Shown here: positions 44,880-58,229 of the stretch, piece by piece | How positions within the stretch are numbered: the stretch's first letter is position 1 | How the letters are laid out: the number at the start of each line of letters is the position of its first letter | NCBI RefSeq assembly: GCF_932276165.1 | Contig: NC_063988.1 | Span: 3,348,001-3,412,000 of the forward strand | Source of the DNA: Plutella xylostella | Lineage: Eukaryota; Arthropoda; Insecta; Lepidoptera; Plutellidae | DNA: 64,000 nucleotides | Direction of reading: 5' to 3' | Program-made: the position numbers and the translations under genes | Notes under the pieces: generated by a model | The model's database searches: none | Told to the model about the DNA's origin: nothing | The model's input: the letters and a program-made list of their open reading frames with translations, nothing else

Positions 44880-47800
44880 TCAGCGCATGTCCTTCAGTCG
44901 CAGGGTGACGTCTTCCGAGGCGGACACGGAGGTGACGCGAGTGTCGTCGGTGGGGCCGGCGCTGGACGCGCGCACCCCCCTCATGCTGCGGTATCTGGGA
45001 GTAGGGAATGAATATTTACATCATGGAGTTTCTTAATACAGTTGGAGTTGATTAGTAGGTAGAAATGTATACCAAAGGATTTAAATAATGGATGCTGTTA
45101 CTCTTTTGTTTAAAAAAAAACACCTATAGTTCGGTCGGTTTCTTACCTATAACTTTACCAATCTGTAAATCATATCATAATGATCTATAAAACAAATTCC
45201 TTACATACATAACCTACCTACACCTTTATCACCCTATATCCAGCATGCTGCTTACTATCCCTCTATGTAACTATTCGTAATATGTATCCTGCCTCCATAC
45301 CTAGCTAACTAATAAATACGAGATCATAATATTGTTATTCCATTAGGGGTTTAGTATTAGTGGTAGCTTAAAAACCAATAGCCGTTCATTAATGTTATGC
45401 TTCACTTATATTTATTACAAAGTTAGCAGAGGTTGTAACTGTACCTAACTACCTACATTAGCCCTACAACACCTATTTAATTGTATAGTGGATATTTCCA
45501 CAACACCACTGATTAGTTACTACGTATTTGAAGGCTGAAACCAATATATGTATATGTCAATGGCTGAAACCGAACCCTCTACCTGGAATCAAATTAGAGC
45601 AAGACAAACCAACATTATACCTACTCCGTCACCGTTACCTCATCTATAAACGTCGAACTTAACGACATGCTATCGTGTTCTGGCTTGGCTGGTAAACATA
45701 TCGATTAGTTGGCACAGGAGACCCACTCGTTGTCAGAACAATCAATTTTGTAATTGATTGCTAGTTGCCTTTGCAAAGTGCAAGGTTGCAGTCGATGAAT
45801 TAAACAGCCAGGTTAAATCAATAGCGGGAAGATCATTTATTTACAAGTCACTGTAACGGTGAAGGTACTTAAATGATTACTTACCTTAACCTACCACACC
45901 TACCTAGTGTGGTAGGTTAAGGTAAGTAATCATTTAAGTACTTACTTACTTTCTAGAGTTATGAAAAGTATACTTATTAAGTACATCCACAAACCTACAG
46001 ATTAAACATTTGGTTACTATAGGTACATAAGATTGAACGTAAACCCTCTAGCGTAATGAAAATTTCCTTAATTCCTATTTGCTTCCTAAAAATGTACTTA
46101 CCAAGTATGTAAGCAGTATTATGTAGGCAGTATTTTCCCGATAATAACTATTACAAACCTCAAGACAAACGGTACCTAGTACCTATCACAAGAATCCATA
46201 CATACCTCTTCCTAATCAGATTGCGCACTTTGCTCTTCCACACGAAGATGACGAAGATGAAGGGCCCCAGAAGCACGTTGGACAGGTCCACGAGCGCCCA
46301 GTACCAGTTGGAGCCGCCCACCGCGAAGCCCACCAGCTCCACCGTCCAGTTCACGCCCATCACCATGAATAGTTTCAAGTAGAGGCCGTATCTGGAGAGA
46401 GGATGTTTAGAATAAGGAGTCAGGGGAGAAGGAAGACGGAGGACCAATAAAATCAAGCCAGCTCTAAACTGTCGTCTTTGACCATTCTCATCCTGTTTTA
46501 GTTCTTCGTCTGTCTTTTTATACTTTCGCATATCACTAAACGAAGCAGCTGATTTAGCAGTTGGGTTGGTAGGTTTTCTTTGCCTTCTGAGTCTCTTGAC
46601 CCCAAAAAGGCACTCTATGGAGTAAGTATACATACATTAGCTATCTGACTGGTGATAAGATAACTTCCATTAATGGCACAGGTACTAATGACCTCAAACT
46701 GGTCATTATATTACAAAACTCGTTAACATAAGCACTGAAATCATCAAACAGCCGTTACCGTTGCTTATCTCGCTTAAGCTTGTCGCTGCGCGCGGACTCT
46801 GATCCCTTCAGGATGGCGGTCTCCTGCTTGATGGAGCGAATGCGGTGCGCGGTCACCGCGAACAGCGCCAGGTTCGCCACCACCAGCGCCAGCACCGGGC
46901 TGAAGAAGTACGCCAGCTCGCTCGACCAGTCTGTGGGACAATGGGGAAGAAACCCAAGTGAAACTTTAGCAGCACTATCGAGTGTGCCTTTCAGGTTCTG
47001 ACCAATCACATGACAGGGGAGATTAAAATGGCAACTGAACCAACCAATTAGAACTGGAGAATCAGGCACACTTTATGGCGCCATCTGTAATTAGCTTTTA
47101 GTTTTCCTCCCCATTGGGACGAGATATATTTTGTTAATTTGTTTTCCGTGGTGATTAATATTGATTAGGTACACCCAGCAGGAGTAGATTATTTCAAATC
47201 TTTATATCGGAATTACTCACACCTAAAATGAAGCGATTGTTATTCTTGGCACGTGATTTCTCTAAGACTTATAACTACACCTTTGTATGGCCATCAAATG
47301 GACGAATATACATACGGAAAGAAGAAGGAAAACCTTATATTATGTTGAGAAACGAGGCCCATCTTACCGAATTAAAGAAAACTGTAGAAATTCCTATATC
47401 TAAGTGACTACTATGTACTGTATTTGTATTGTTCCTTCTAAGATTGTTTGTTTGTAATATTAAGATATGTTACGCTGCATGTATAACTATAATATGTCAA
47501 ATTCATAAAAAAACACTAAGGCATGTATATCTCCTACACATCCCACACACACACAACTATAACAGCACACCAAATAACACAGAACACCCTTACACATACA
47601 ACGTACTACACATACAGTTAACAGAAATAAATTATATCATCATAAATAAACATATTAGCTATTTAATTCACCAGATACCTACCTACTTGCCAACTTCAAC
47701 TTACTCACTTTATCAACACATAACTGCTGTCAAATTATATTTCAATAAACATACTCACTACCACTTAAGGATACCTATAAGACGGTTGATCAAACTGGGT

Positions 47801-50800
47801 GCCTTACATAAATACATTGATGACCTACAGAGACTACACCTCAAGAACTTTTACTCATACTTGTTTTATTAATGGATAATGATATAATTCAGACCATTGA
47901 TGGCATCGATAATTACCTATTATCTGAATCAATTACATGCAACCCTGAAGACTGTTTGAAACACATAACTAATAGTAAAAAACAATTTAAAATTATGACA
48001 CAAAATATAAGGAGCATCTGTTGTAACTTTTCAGGTTTTAGAACATTGTTACATAGAACGCAACTTGACCCTGACGTACTTGTTCTCACAGAATGCTGGC
48101 TAAACTCTCCTACAAATTCAATTTTACCACACATGGATTACTACACTTGCATCTCATCAAAAAATAATCTCATACAAAATGATGGTGTAGTTGTCTACGT
48201 AAAAAGTGACATTACGTCACAATCTTATGAACCAACTTTCAGCGACGCGAACTGTCTAGTTACTATACTGAATAATAATGTTGCCCTTATTTCCATATAC
48301 AGATCACCATCATATAAATCAATAGAAAAATTTATTCAATCCTTAGATAATGTATTAAGCTCCTTACAAAATTATAAAACAATATTGGTCACAGGGGATA
48401 TTAATTTGGATATCATACCCAATAATATTGACGATCGTGCTTCAACATACCTAGAACTTCTAGCATGTCATGGTTTACTCCCTGCACACGTAATACCCAC
48501 CAGAGATAAAACCTGTCTTGATCATGCCATGATAAAATCCCGCCTAAATTCAAAAACACTAATTATAGACAATAGTCTTACAGACCACAATGGGACGGTA
48601 TTCATTTCGATAGATCTAACGCACTACAATCCATTATCTAAAACTATGGTCTCAAAAGTAGACTATCAAGGCATCTCAAACGATATATTAAAAACAGACC
48701 TAGGACATGTAATGAAGTGTACAGATTGTGAAGAAGCTACTAATATGCTCATAAATTCAATTTCAACCATAATTAATAATAATACAACTGTAATAAACTT
48801 AACTAGGAGGAAAACTCCTTTGAAACCATGGATCACTGAAGGTTTATTGAGATGCATAAGAACAAGAGACAGAATGCATAAAAAACTTAGGTTAAATCCA
48901 GATAATATAAATTTAAGTATTTCTTACCGTAGATACAGAAATTTCTGTAATGCATTACTTAAAAAGCTAAAGCTTCAACACGAAAAATCAATACTAGAAA
49001 TGGCAAGCAATACTAACGTAAAAAAGACCTGGCAAGTTATTAATGAAATTACTCGTTTCAAGCCGAATAAATCTGCTCCCAAGGACTTACTTTTGATAAC
49101 TAAAGATCCAATCGAGGCTGTTAATGCCGCAAATGACTACTTTGCGCACGTAGGTGAAAATCTCGCAAGAGATCTTCCGCCATTCAATAATGCTAAATTT
49201 ACTGAAGACCACAGTCCTAATTCATTTGTCTTGTTGGAAACTGACTTATCGGAAGTAATCACCTTGATAAACTCTCTCAAGAATACGGCATCATCAGGAA
49301 ATGACAATATTTCATAAAAAATCTTAAAACAAAACATACCCAGTTTGGCTGCCCCTTTAACTCACATATGTAATCTTGCAATATCAACAGGCATTTTCCC
49401 ACAAGTTTTGAAACAATCTGTAATCACTCCTATTCACAAAGATGGTGATAAGGCAACCTTGAGCAATTATCGACCCATCTCTATTTTACCTACAATATCA
49501 AAAATTCTTGAGAAAATCCTTAACAACCAACTCATGCAATACTTAGAAAAAAACAACCTACTTTCACCAAATCAATTTGGATTTCGTCGAGGTAAATCGA
49601 CTGCCGATGCCGTATCACAGCTAACAGAGAAAATAGCCAGGGGATTGGACGAAAAAGATAGATGTCTCGCAGTATTCCTAGATCTTCGCAAGGCGTTCGA
49701 CACCATCTCAATACCAATTCTTATAGAGAAGCTCGAAAACATTGGTGTTCGATCACTCCAGCTACAATTATTTAAAAGCTACCTTAGTGACAGAACTCAA
49801 ACGGTTAAAGTTAGCGATAAGATCAGTGAACCTCTCCCAGTCAAATATGGTGTTCCACAGGGAAGTATCCTTGGCCCAACCTTATTCTTGATCTACATAA
49901 ACGGTCTCTGTAATCTCAACATCAAAAATAGCTACATTTCCTCGTTTGCTGACGACACAGCAGTACTGTTTAGAGGAAGCACATGGGACTTGGTTTTTAA
50001 CGATGCCCAAGATGGATTGAATGTAATAACGAAGTGGCTTGGTCTAAATCGCCTTAGTCTTAATATAGAAAAAACCAAATACATGACTTTTTCCATGGTA
50101 TCGACAACACAACCTAAAAACTCAATATTTTCTCTAACTGCACACTCTCTTTTATGTTCAACTAATGCTGTAATTCCATCTTTGTGTAACTGTAACTCTC
50201 AGAAACTAGAAAAAGTTATTAAAATTAAATATCTCGGTGTAATATTGGATGAAGGTCTCACTTTTAGAGAACATATAAACGTCTTGTCCTCGCGCATTCG
50301 GAAGTTAATTGGCATATTCAAAAACATCAGATTTGCAGCCACCCCTAAAGTTATGAAAACTATATACTTTGCACTATGCCAATCACTATTACTATATTGT
50401 ATTGGTGTGTGGGGTGGTGCAGCGAAGACACACCTTATCAAAATTGAGCGAGCACAGAGGGCAGTCCTTAAGGTTATCCACTTCTTGCCTCGCTTAACAC
50501 CTACTCTGGTGGTTTACCAGAAGTCCGAAGTTTTGACAGTTAGACAGTTGTTCATACAGCACTCGGTACTTCTACAACACAGGCGTGTCAATACATCCAA
50601 CACAAATAGAGACAGACGTCGTAAAGATATTGTGTCAATAACTGAAAGATGTAGAACGACTTTTGCACAACGTTTTCAGTACTTTTTGTGTAAATTGCTG
50701 TATAACAGATTGAATGGAGTTCTTGATATATTTGACACACCGTATCAAGAATGTAGTAGAAGCATCAGGAACTACTTGTTGAAGCTGTCATATGTCGAAA

Positions 50801-53800
50801 CAGAGGAGTTGCTTACCATTACTACTTAGATAACACAAACACTGTAAATTTGATGAAAGACAGTCGACCACTTTGACATAGAAATTTACACAATCAATCA
50901 TACTAACAAAACCCATTTACACATTCACACATATACACTTACACACATACATTAACACACATAGGTACACAGTCATTTACACATATACAAAACAAAGCAT
51001 GCTAAATTATTATAATTTTTTTATTTTCTTTTCATTTTTATGTAATTTTAAAGGTACCTACCTAAAATATAACCTAACTTTAAAAACAAATTAAGTACAT
51101 AAACATGTAAAAAACGACTACATCCTACCTATATTAGAACAATTCCAAGGAGGGCACTGATACCTGTAATACAGATTATATCTAGTACAGGTATTGGAAG
51201 TTTTCCATATCTTAGTACATAAGGGTAATAGTAATACTGTAACTTCTATAATGTTGAATCAATATGTACCTTTACTTGAACAATAAAACTATTTTTTTTA
51301 TTTTTTTTTTATTTTATTATAGTGACAAAAATCCACCAATGCATGGCCTCTGGCAGCCCGAACTTACCATGGAACCAGCAGCGCCTGACCCCCAGGTGTG
51401 GTCGCAGGAAGCCGCTGGGCACCTCGGGGGCGAAGTGCGCGGTGGCGGTGGCGGCCGTCAGCGCCAGTGGGACGCCCCAGGCGTAGCTGCCGTACCATAG
51501 GAACCGCTTCAGCTCCCGCCGCTTGCTGGTGCCTCCGCCGCGGTACCCACTGGAATTGTAAATAAGTTTTAACCCTTTAAATGCCTATGGTGCCTCGTAT
51601 CACTGGTAATGTTTCTACGCAATATTGCGTAGTCGGCATTGAATGTGTTAATAGTGCATTATATGTAGATAGGTAGGGTAACGTAACGTACCTTGGGACG
51701 CTTGTACCTAGGGACATTGATTGTATTTTAAAAACCGGCTAAATAAACACATTAAAATTCTACCCTAGTCATAGTATTTTACTCGCTTGGCAAAACTAGT
51801 GAGTCTCGTGATCATACCAGCATCGAGTGTGTGGTGAAGACAATATGAAGTTTTTTGGAGTCAAAAGTAGCTTTTGTATAGTTTTTTGTGTTGCTTTATC
51901 TCATTGAGGCATGCTCAAAATAAAGACATGGATGTCACGTATAACTTTTCAGTTATTTAATTTTATGACATGACAATTATCTGAAAGATTCCTATTAATT
52001 AAAAATAAAGATATTTAAATTTTGGTTAAATATTGCTTTTTTGTACCTTGGGACACGATTAAATTTGTACCTTGGGACACTGTTTCCTATGGCTTTGTAC
52101 TATGGAAAATGCAAACATCTAAATAACGCCTTATATCTCTGTTCTTATTAGTGCCAGAGTGAAACTAGACAGAAGAGAGATGCAGTAAATCAATAAGAAC
52201 AGAGATATAAGGCGTTATTTAGAAGTATGTATTTTCCATAGTACAAAGCTATAGGAAACAGTGTCCCAAGGTACAAACGTGTAACGTACCTTGGGTCAAA
52301 ACAAGCATTTTTACTTTTATCTTAATTTAATAAAATCTGGCCACACTAAAGCTTTAGCACAAATACTAGTGATAATAGATTATATATCCTACCGAATAAA
52401 GAAAATTTCACATTAATATCTTAGTTGTACGCTGCGATAGCTTCATTCAAAGTTGGGGTAGTCGAAAATGTCCCTAGGTACGTTACGTTACCCTACGTAT
52501 CTTTACAATCAGACGCCGTATACCATTAGGATTTTACATATATAATTAACGCTGCAGGAATGAAATCTTTTGCTGCCTTCCTTAGACAGTATATCCGGTT
52601 AAGGTAGCCTTAGTTTTAAGTTACTTCGTAGTGCAGAAAAAGTGGCAAATTAAATTCAGGATTATACCGCAGAATTATTTTTTCAAGACTTGATGACTTG
52701 ATTTTGAGTTTCCCCAGTTATTAAGCTTATAAGTAAGTAAGTTGTTAAGTACATATTAGAAGAAGGGCTGTACTTTAGTCGTTTACAGTACGTATGTGTT
52801 TTGAAAGATGCATTGACGATGTTCAATACATTTTGTACTTTACCTGACTAGTTAATATATATATTTATGATGTACCGAAATATTACCATAATATGCATAG
52901 AAGAGAATTTGAAAGTTTCAAAAATTCAAATTATAGCAAAAGTATACTTAATGGTGTACCTGCTACAGAAGCATGTGTTGATTGTGTGTGTAAGTGACCT
53001 CGTGGGAATAATTTAACAGAATGGTATTCCATGCATAAGTTTATAATTTTATATTAGGTATGTAGTAGAGAACATGTTAGAGCCTATTTACGCTGTACAA
53101 CCCATGGAGTTGTTCAATATTTTATCAGTATTTAAGTAAGTAGGTAGGTATTAGGTAAGTACATGATGGAAGTTGTGTTTCTTTTCTTTAATTTCATTCA
53201 CTGTTAAATTTTCTTCCTACCTACCTACCTATACACACTAAAAGTAATTATTCACGTAGGTATATAGGTACTAAGATGGATTTTGGACGATTAAGTATAT
53301 TTTTAGTTTACTTAACCCATTTCAAATAAGTATTTGCCAAAATTAGAGAAAATACGACATGCTCTACATCTACTCCACAATCTACTCAGCTTACCCTTGT
53401 ATGTGGGAGGAAAGGCTACCGATCCTTGATGTTGCAGTAAAAGAGTAATTCAGAGCAATTATATTAGTTTCACATTATTTCATTGAAACAATAACAACGA
53501 TAAGCAACATTAATTTGGCATTCTACTTAGGTGTGTTGATGAGAAATGTGGATTACCTACTATGGATCTTTTCTTAATTATACCATGATATGTAACTATG
53601 TAGTTATTAAGACGGTTCATAAGCATCATTTAATTTGTTAGTTTAGGTACACAATCATGCATAAATCATGCAGTCCTCATTTTAACTAATAGAATATGGT
53701 CTACGTGCGATCTCACCAACCATTACCATTTACCACAGCATAGGTATACCACCGATTTTTTATATAAGTATGTATTTTAAATACGCGAAAGATCCCATCT

Positions 53801-56800
53801 AACTCAGTGTGCTAGGTTATTTATGCTTGCTCTGGTATAAATTTCACAATTCCCAGCTCAGCTAGTCTGTACTAAAATAGCTAAATATCCATAATTTATT
53901 CGACTCCATCGAGGGCAGAGCATGCTATTTGGACACCGAATGGCAGTAAGCGACAGAAAATGGTTCGACCTACAGTTTGGTGGCGGCACAAGACGGATTC
54001 GGCATGGCGGATCTGAAATACATATCTAGCTAGTAAATCTATATACTTACTTAGGAACTTTTAATTAAGTTACTATTAATGTATTGAATCAGTAAATTAA
54101 AGGGAAGGTAGCAGTCATCTCGATCATCAGTAAACTAACCCACCGAGTGCTAATAAAAGAGACCAGCTCAGAAACCTAGCTCAGGTTCTAAGTGGGTTCC
54201 GCTCATCTGGCATAATCTTTATTGACCAAAACTCATTTCGCATAACTCGTATGGTCTAAACTTTTTTGGCCGAACCATCACTTTGCCAAGACTTATGTGG
54301 CATAAGGCTCGTTTCGTCTAAAACTCTTTAGGCACAATCTTTAAACACCTAAGTTTCGTTTGCTCAAATTTATGTTCGTCTATACCTATGTATAATCTTG
54401 TTTCTCCTAATGTTATCTTAATAAATAATATATTAAGTATGTAGTAAATGTACAAATTGTGGTATTTTTCTCCTACATCCCGAAAATCACGATATTGTAT
54501 GATCAAAAAATCGAAAGTTAACGACCAATATAATTATTACAAACCCCATGTGATCGAAACCTAAAAATAGGTGCGACGACGAGCAAAGCGAGGAGGAGCG
54601 TGTTAGGTGCACATGTTCATCAAAACCAAAGCGGAGCGCAGCGAAGCGGAGCGGAGCGTTTTCCAAACAGCGGAAACAATACAAGGCACCAGTTTGCGCT
54701 ATGTAGGGAGACGCTCCGTCAAAGTTAAAGCCAAACGAATATTATTACTTTGTATAAACCTATGCCATAGCATCGTTAGGCTATTCAAGATTTGGCCATA
54801 CCATTATTAGGCTAAACAATGTTATGCGAAATAACTTTTTACTAAACGAGATTTATGCCATACGATTTTCGGCGTAACGAGACTTTGACCAAACGTTACT
54901 ATGCAATACGAGATTAGGCAAAAAAAACTTATGCCAAAAAAGGTAGAACCGTTCTAAGTACCTACATGTTTAAGTATTAACACCCCGCAGCACTACAATG
55001 TTTCCATTTCTTATTTCATATAAACAGAACATAATTTAACATGTTCGTAAACGTTCGTGAACGGCGTGGGTGGGTGCGGAAAACAAATGATATTTACCTG
55101 AAAGTTCTCCAGATGTCGAAACACATAACATTCAGCCAGAAGAAGCTCGACTGAAACGCGTAGTACACGACGAATGCTGAGGACAAGCAAATAAAATCGA
55201 ATATATATAGGTACTATTTAATAAAAATAACCAATACGACTAATACTTAGTATAGTAATGTTACCTATCTATGCCGATGTTGAAAACTCATTTAACAATG
55301 ATCTTAAGTAACTTTTCAGCAGCTGAATTTAACTTTAAAATTAGATTCACTCAATATTATTCCTACTAAGAGACGGGCACACACGCTATAAGATTTACTA
55401 ATAGCACAGAATAATAACTAGTACCAGGTAATAGGTATATTGACTTAAAGCCATTCCCACCGTTTTCAGTTTTTTTTCAGTGAAGGCTGAATTGATATTT
55501 TTAAATATTTGGGTTATCCTTTTCATCTTCGCGACCCACTTACGGTTTTGTTTGTTTTAAAAACATTATCTCTTCGGCAAAATTAAATGCATACTTACCT
55601 AAGTAGGTACTTATCTACTGAAATAGAATTTCACATATTTATGGTACTGTAATTCAAAATCGTATTTAAAACATTGTGAATTAAAATAATGGCCACAACT
55701 AGAGAGCAGTGTGACAGTGGGTAGCAGTATTAATCTCTCGGATCGGTGCAGGGATATGTAATTAAACTAATTTAGCCCTTTTACGAGTAACTTGGTATTA
55801 ATTTATTAGTAGGTACTTATAGATGCCACAGACAATTAGTGTATTAGTCTATGTAGGTGCTAAAACTAAAATAGTGTCAACTGTACACACTACACACCTA
55901 CAGCAGTGTTGGTTGCTGAAATCGCTACCTAATTGTATTGTAAGGAGGACGCCGCCCCAACTAATCATTTTAATTAGCTCGTCACATTACACTAATAAAA
56001 AGTGGATGCGAATCACTTTGGCCAATTATTTTGAGAGGGAGCGCCGCATAATAGGACGTCATTAATAATTAGGTGTATGTTTATGTGTGTACATATTGTG
56101 TTCGTGTTCCGAATAATGTTTTTCATGCACATACTACCTAGTTATGTACATATACTACATATACAGAGTATACGTATAACATACCATTTAATAAATTAAG
56201 CAAAGAAGGCTCCATGTTACGTGACTGAATAATATTTTTGGCGATAAATATGTATAGGTAGGTACCTACTTACTTAGAATATAAGTGAAAGAGCTGTATA
56301 ATATGGGAAGCATTAACTTTATAAATTTATTATATTAACCTGAAATAACCTTCCTAAAACTGAAAAGACAGTTTTTCTAGTTTCGATTAATAAGGAAGAC
56401 TTTATAATTGGGCTACACTCTTGTTGCAGAACTATCACCACAGCACCTCTAGGATTTCCCATGTCAAATAAATGTTTCTTTCTTTCTTCTTTCATATCCT
56501 CTACATATTATTCTCGTAGGTATACCATAGCAAAATTATGGGCCACATGACAGGAAGAATGCTTGTTGCCAGCGTATCGATAGCCTTTTCTATGGGCATT
56601 TTGAAAGCGCTTATCACGGATTTATAAGTTTAAAACACGCACCTGGGTTTACATCAAAAGGGTCCCCAAACCGCACGAGTTTCAACGCACCGCTGAAATG
56701 GACGTCAAAATAGCAGTTCGACTATAGTTTCCAAGTGAATGAATCCTTTATTTAATGAGGCAATTTGTGAAGTGATCCTATTTAAACGTCACATTATCCA

Positions 56801-58229
56801 TCACCAGTCCGCGTTGTTCTACGTCCATCACCCATCACACATACCAATAGCGAGGCAGCCGCCCATGGCCACGCCCACCTCCCCGGTGTGCAGCTTCAGG
56901 TAGGCCAGCAGGGAGTAGGCCACGATCAGCCCGCCGCAGTACGCCATCAGACACAGCCCGTGCAGGTTCCGCAGCTCCGGCAGAAATGCGTAGACGAGGA
57001 ATGTGGCCAGCAGGAACGGGACTGACAGCAGCATGCCTAGGGAACGATAACGTAAATATATACTTACTGTAACATAGAAAGTATGTACATACATAAAGGT
57101 GGAGTAGCCCTGGTTCGTTAACTAGAGTGAACTGGGTAACTGGGAACCGCGGTTCCTTCGAAATGGTGAATTCATATCTCGAGGTATGGTTTTGTGTGGA
57201 TGTTCTGCGTGTCGGTAGGTAAAGCACATTACTGATGGAGTTAGGGTTATTGTCGATTTGTCACCGACCACTGTAGTGAAAGATTTGCCGGTCAAATAGG
57301 TTGTCTGTCGCTGACTGTCTGCCTTGTTTTTCGATAAGTTGGAATTTCAATCGGTCCATATCCTTTGCCTAACTATGATGCAACAGACAAACAGACAATG
57401 AAAACAAACAAACTCTTTCAGAATGTGGTTTAAACACATATATATTTACCAAGATACGAATAGATTCCAGATGTGGATGTTTATACTTGTGACGATTTAT
57501 TCATCTAATAATAATAAGATAGAGTTTTAAAATTATGTGAATATGCACGAGTATTATCATAGAAGTGTGGGACTTTTGCGCTGTATATTTTTGATGACCA
57601 CATCTTAGTTCTAGATAAAAATACCAGATCTACCAAACCATAGCCGGTTTTTGTACCTCGTGGTATTTGGACATGGACATGTACTGAGCAAATAAAACTA
57701 TAAATGGATGTAGCACGAATTAGTGATTAACTTGGGCACACTTGCACAATGTGGTGTAAATATTTGAGGTCTATTTCCGGCCAAATTACCAATGTTACGA
57801 CGGCGACATTCAAACATGTTAAACCTTTAGCTTAGGCTAGGCAGCATACCTATGTATTTAATTATGTATACTTAGGTTCCTTAGCACTACGTGTTGTTAT
57901 ACAGATACAGGTACCTACGCCAACTATGGATATAACGAAGAATACTTTTAGTGAGCGACGGAACACCTAACTACTTACGTTAGGTGTTCCGTCGCTCACT
58001 TTAGGGCAGAGCTATAGAAACCAACTTGGCGTCCCAAATAGAAGCATTTATCAGCGGTACCGATAGCATAGGCGATGTAGAGCACGGCGCCGTCGTCAGC
58101 AGACGCCTCCTCGGGGTAGCAGACGGCTGCCACCAGGCGCGGCGCCTCCGCAGCGGCGTAGTCCACGCAGTATCGCGGCCCCCGGTGCCACTGCGAGCCG
58201 TGGGGCGCCACCTCGAACAGACTGCCATT
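44880..58229 (-). CDS. Methuselah-like G protein-coupled receptor, last seven exons
   Basis: Exons on the minus strand: 58061-58229, 56845-57036, 55098-55176, 51368-51549, 46759-46930, 46206-46391, 44880-44994. All have GT/AG borders and fitting phases (364 residues visible). The order gives the seven helices: GMLLSVPFLLATFLVYAF; LMAYCGGLIVAYSLLAYL; IAFVVYYAFQSSFFWLNVM with the subfamily signature CFDIWRTFSGYRG; WYGSYAWGVPLALTAAT; YFFSPVLALVVANLALFAV; LKLFMVMGVNWTVELVGF; LSNVLLGPFIFVIFVWKS. A 38-residue Ser/Thr-rich tail follows. The first visible exon is the end of the Cys-containing ectodomain (RGPRYCVDYAA). The start and signal peptide are beyond 58229 and probably outside the window. Introns are filled with mobile elements. 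Confidence 0.88.
45865..45941. repeat. Perfect 35-bp hairpin with 7-base loop
   Basis: 45865-45899 is the exact reverse complement of 45907-45941, around the loop CTACCTA. It is non-coding and lies in the last GPCR intron. It may be a short inverted-repeat element, or a double-stranded RNA source if transcribed. Confidence 0.85.
47168..47407 (+). pseudogene. LINE ORF1 C-terminal remnant (FP-domain type)
   Basis: The last 79 codons of ORF1: LFQIFISELLTPKMKRLLFL, then YNYTFVWPSNGRIYIRKEEG and a stop at 47407. This is the C-terminal RNA-binding block (baculovirus FP-like) often found in ORF1 of insect Jockey/CR1 LINEs. The 5' part is lost by truncation. Confidence 0.65.
47872..50829 (+). pseudogene. 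LINE endonuclease-reverse transcriptase with one internal stop
   Basis: One frame runs from 47872 to 50829, broken only by a TAA at 49315-49317. The first part is an APE-type endonuclease (MTQNIRSICCNF, LTECWLNSP, VTGDINLDI, NSLTDHNGT). The second is the reverse transcriptase (SNYRPISILPTISKILEKIL, AVFLDLRKAFDTIS, VPQGSILGPTLFLIYINGL, SSFADDTAVLF) with the usual C-terminal block. It copies element RNA at nicked DNA. Length and motifs fit the CR1/Jockey group; the exact clade is open. Only the single stop keeps it from being intact. Confidence 0.85.
51676..52493. mobile_element. Palindromic element with GGGTAACGTAACGTACC ends
   Basis: The ends GGGTAACGTAACGTACC and their complement are flanked by TA. 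Near the middle is a second, larger palindrome (about 52045-52280) containing ACCTTGGGACA words and arms with AACGCCTTATATCTCTGTTC. It has no coding capacity. The TA target points to a Tc1/mariner-like non-autonomous element. Confidence 0.72.
52500..54180. other. GPCR intron without recognised features
   Basis: AT-rich, with many TAGGTA/TACCTA runs. I see no gene and no clear repeat structure. Confidence 0.45.
54194..54950. mobile_element. Foldback-like element, copy 2 (GGCATAA-word arms), 9-bp TSD
   Basis: The element is 757 bp, flanked by GTTCTAAGT on both sides (54185-54193, 54951-54959). Its ends are GGGTTCCG... and ...TAGAACC. Both arms are inverted arrays of degenerate units of about 15 bp (GGCATAA, GGTCTAA or GGCCAAA followed by a TCGTTT-like stretch). 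The middle (54570-54665) holds the same GC-rich core as copy 1, in reverse orientation: GTGCGACGACGAGCAAAGCG and AGCGGAGCGCAGCGAAGCGG. No protein is encoded. Confidence 0.8.
57950..58000. repeat. Perfect 21-bp hairpin with 9-base loop
   Basis: 57950-57970 pairs exactly with 57980-58000 around CTACTTACG. It lies 60 bases from a GPCR splice donor, in the intron. Confidence 0.85.

Larger units (their letters stand above)
47165..51310 (+). mobile_element. Nearly full Jockey/CR1-group LINE in a GPCR intron
   Basis: The element is antisense to the GPCR. It begins inside ORF1, carries an endonuclease and reverse transcriptase with a single in-frame stop, then an AT-rich 3' UTR, an AATAAAAC signal (51280) and a T/A-rich tail. 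5' truncation is typical of LINEs. TSDs were not found. Confidence 0.82.

Noticed and set aside
47429..47872. 147-codon frame between LINE ORF1 and endonuclease
   Set aside because: Odd His/Tyr/Ile composition and no known domain; it looks like an open spacer in the LINE, although overlap of its stop with the next start was noted.
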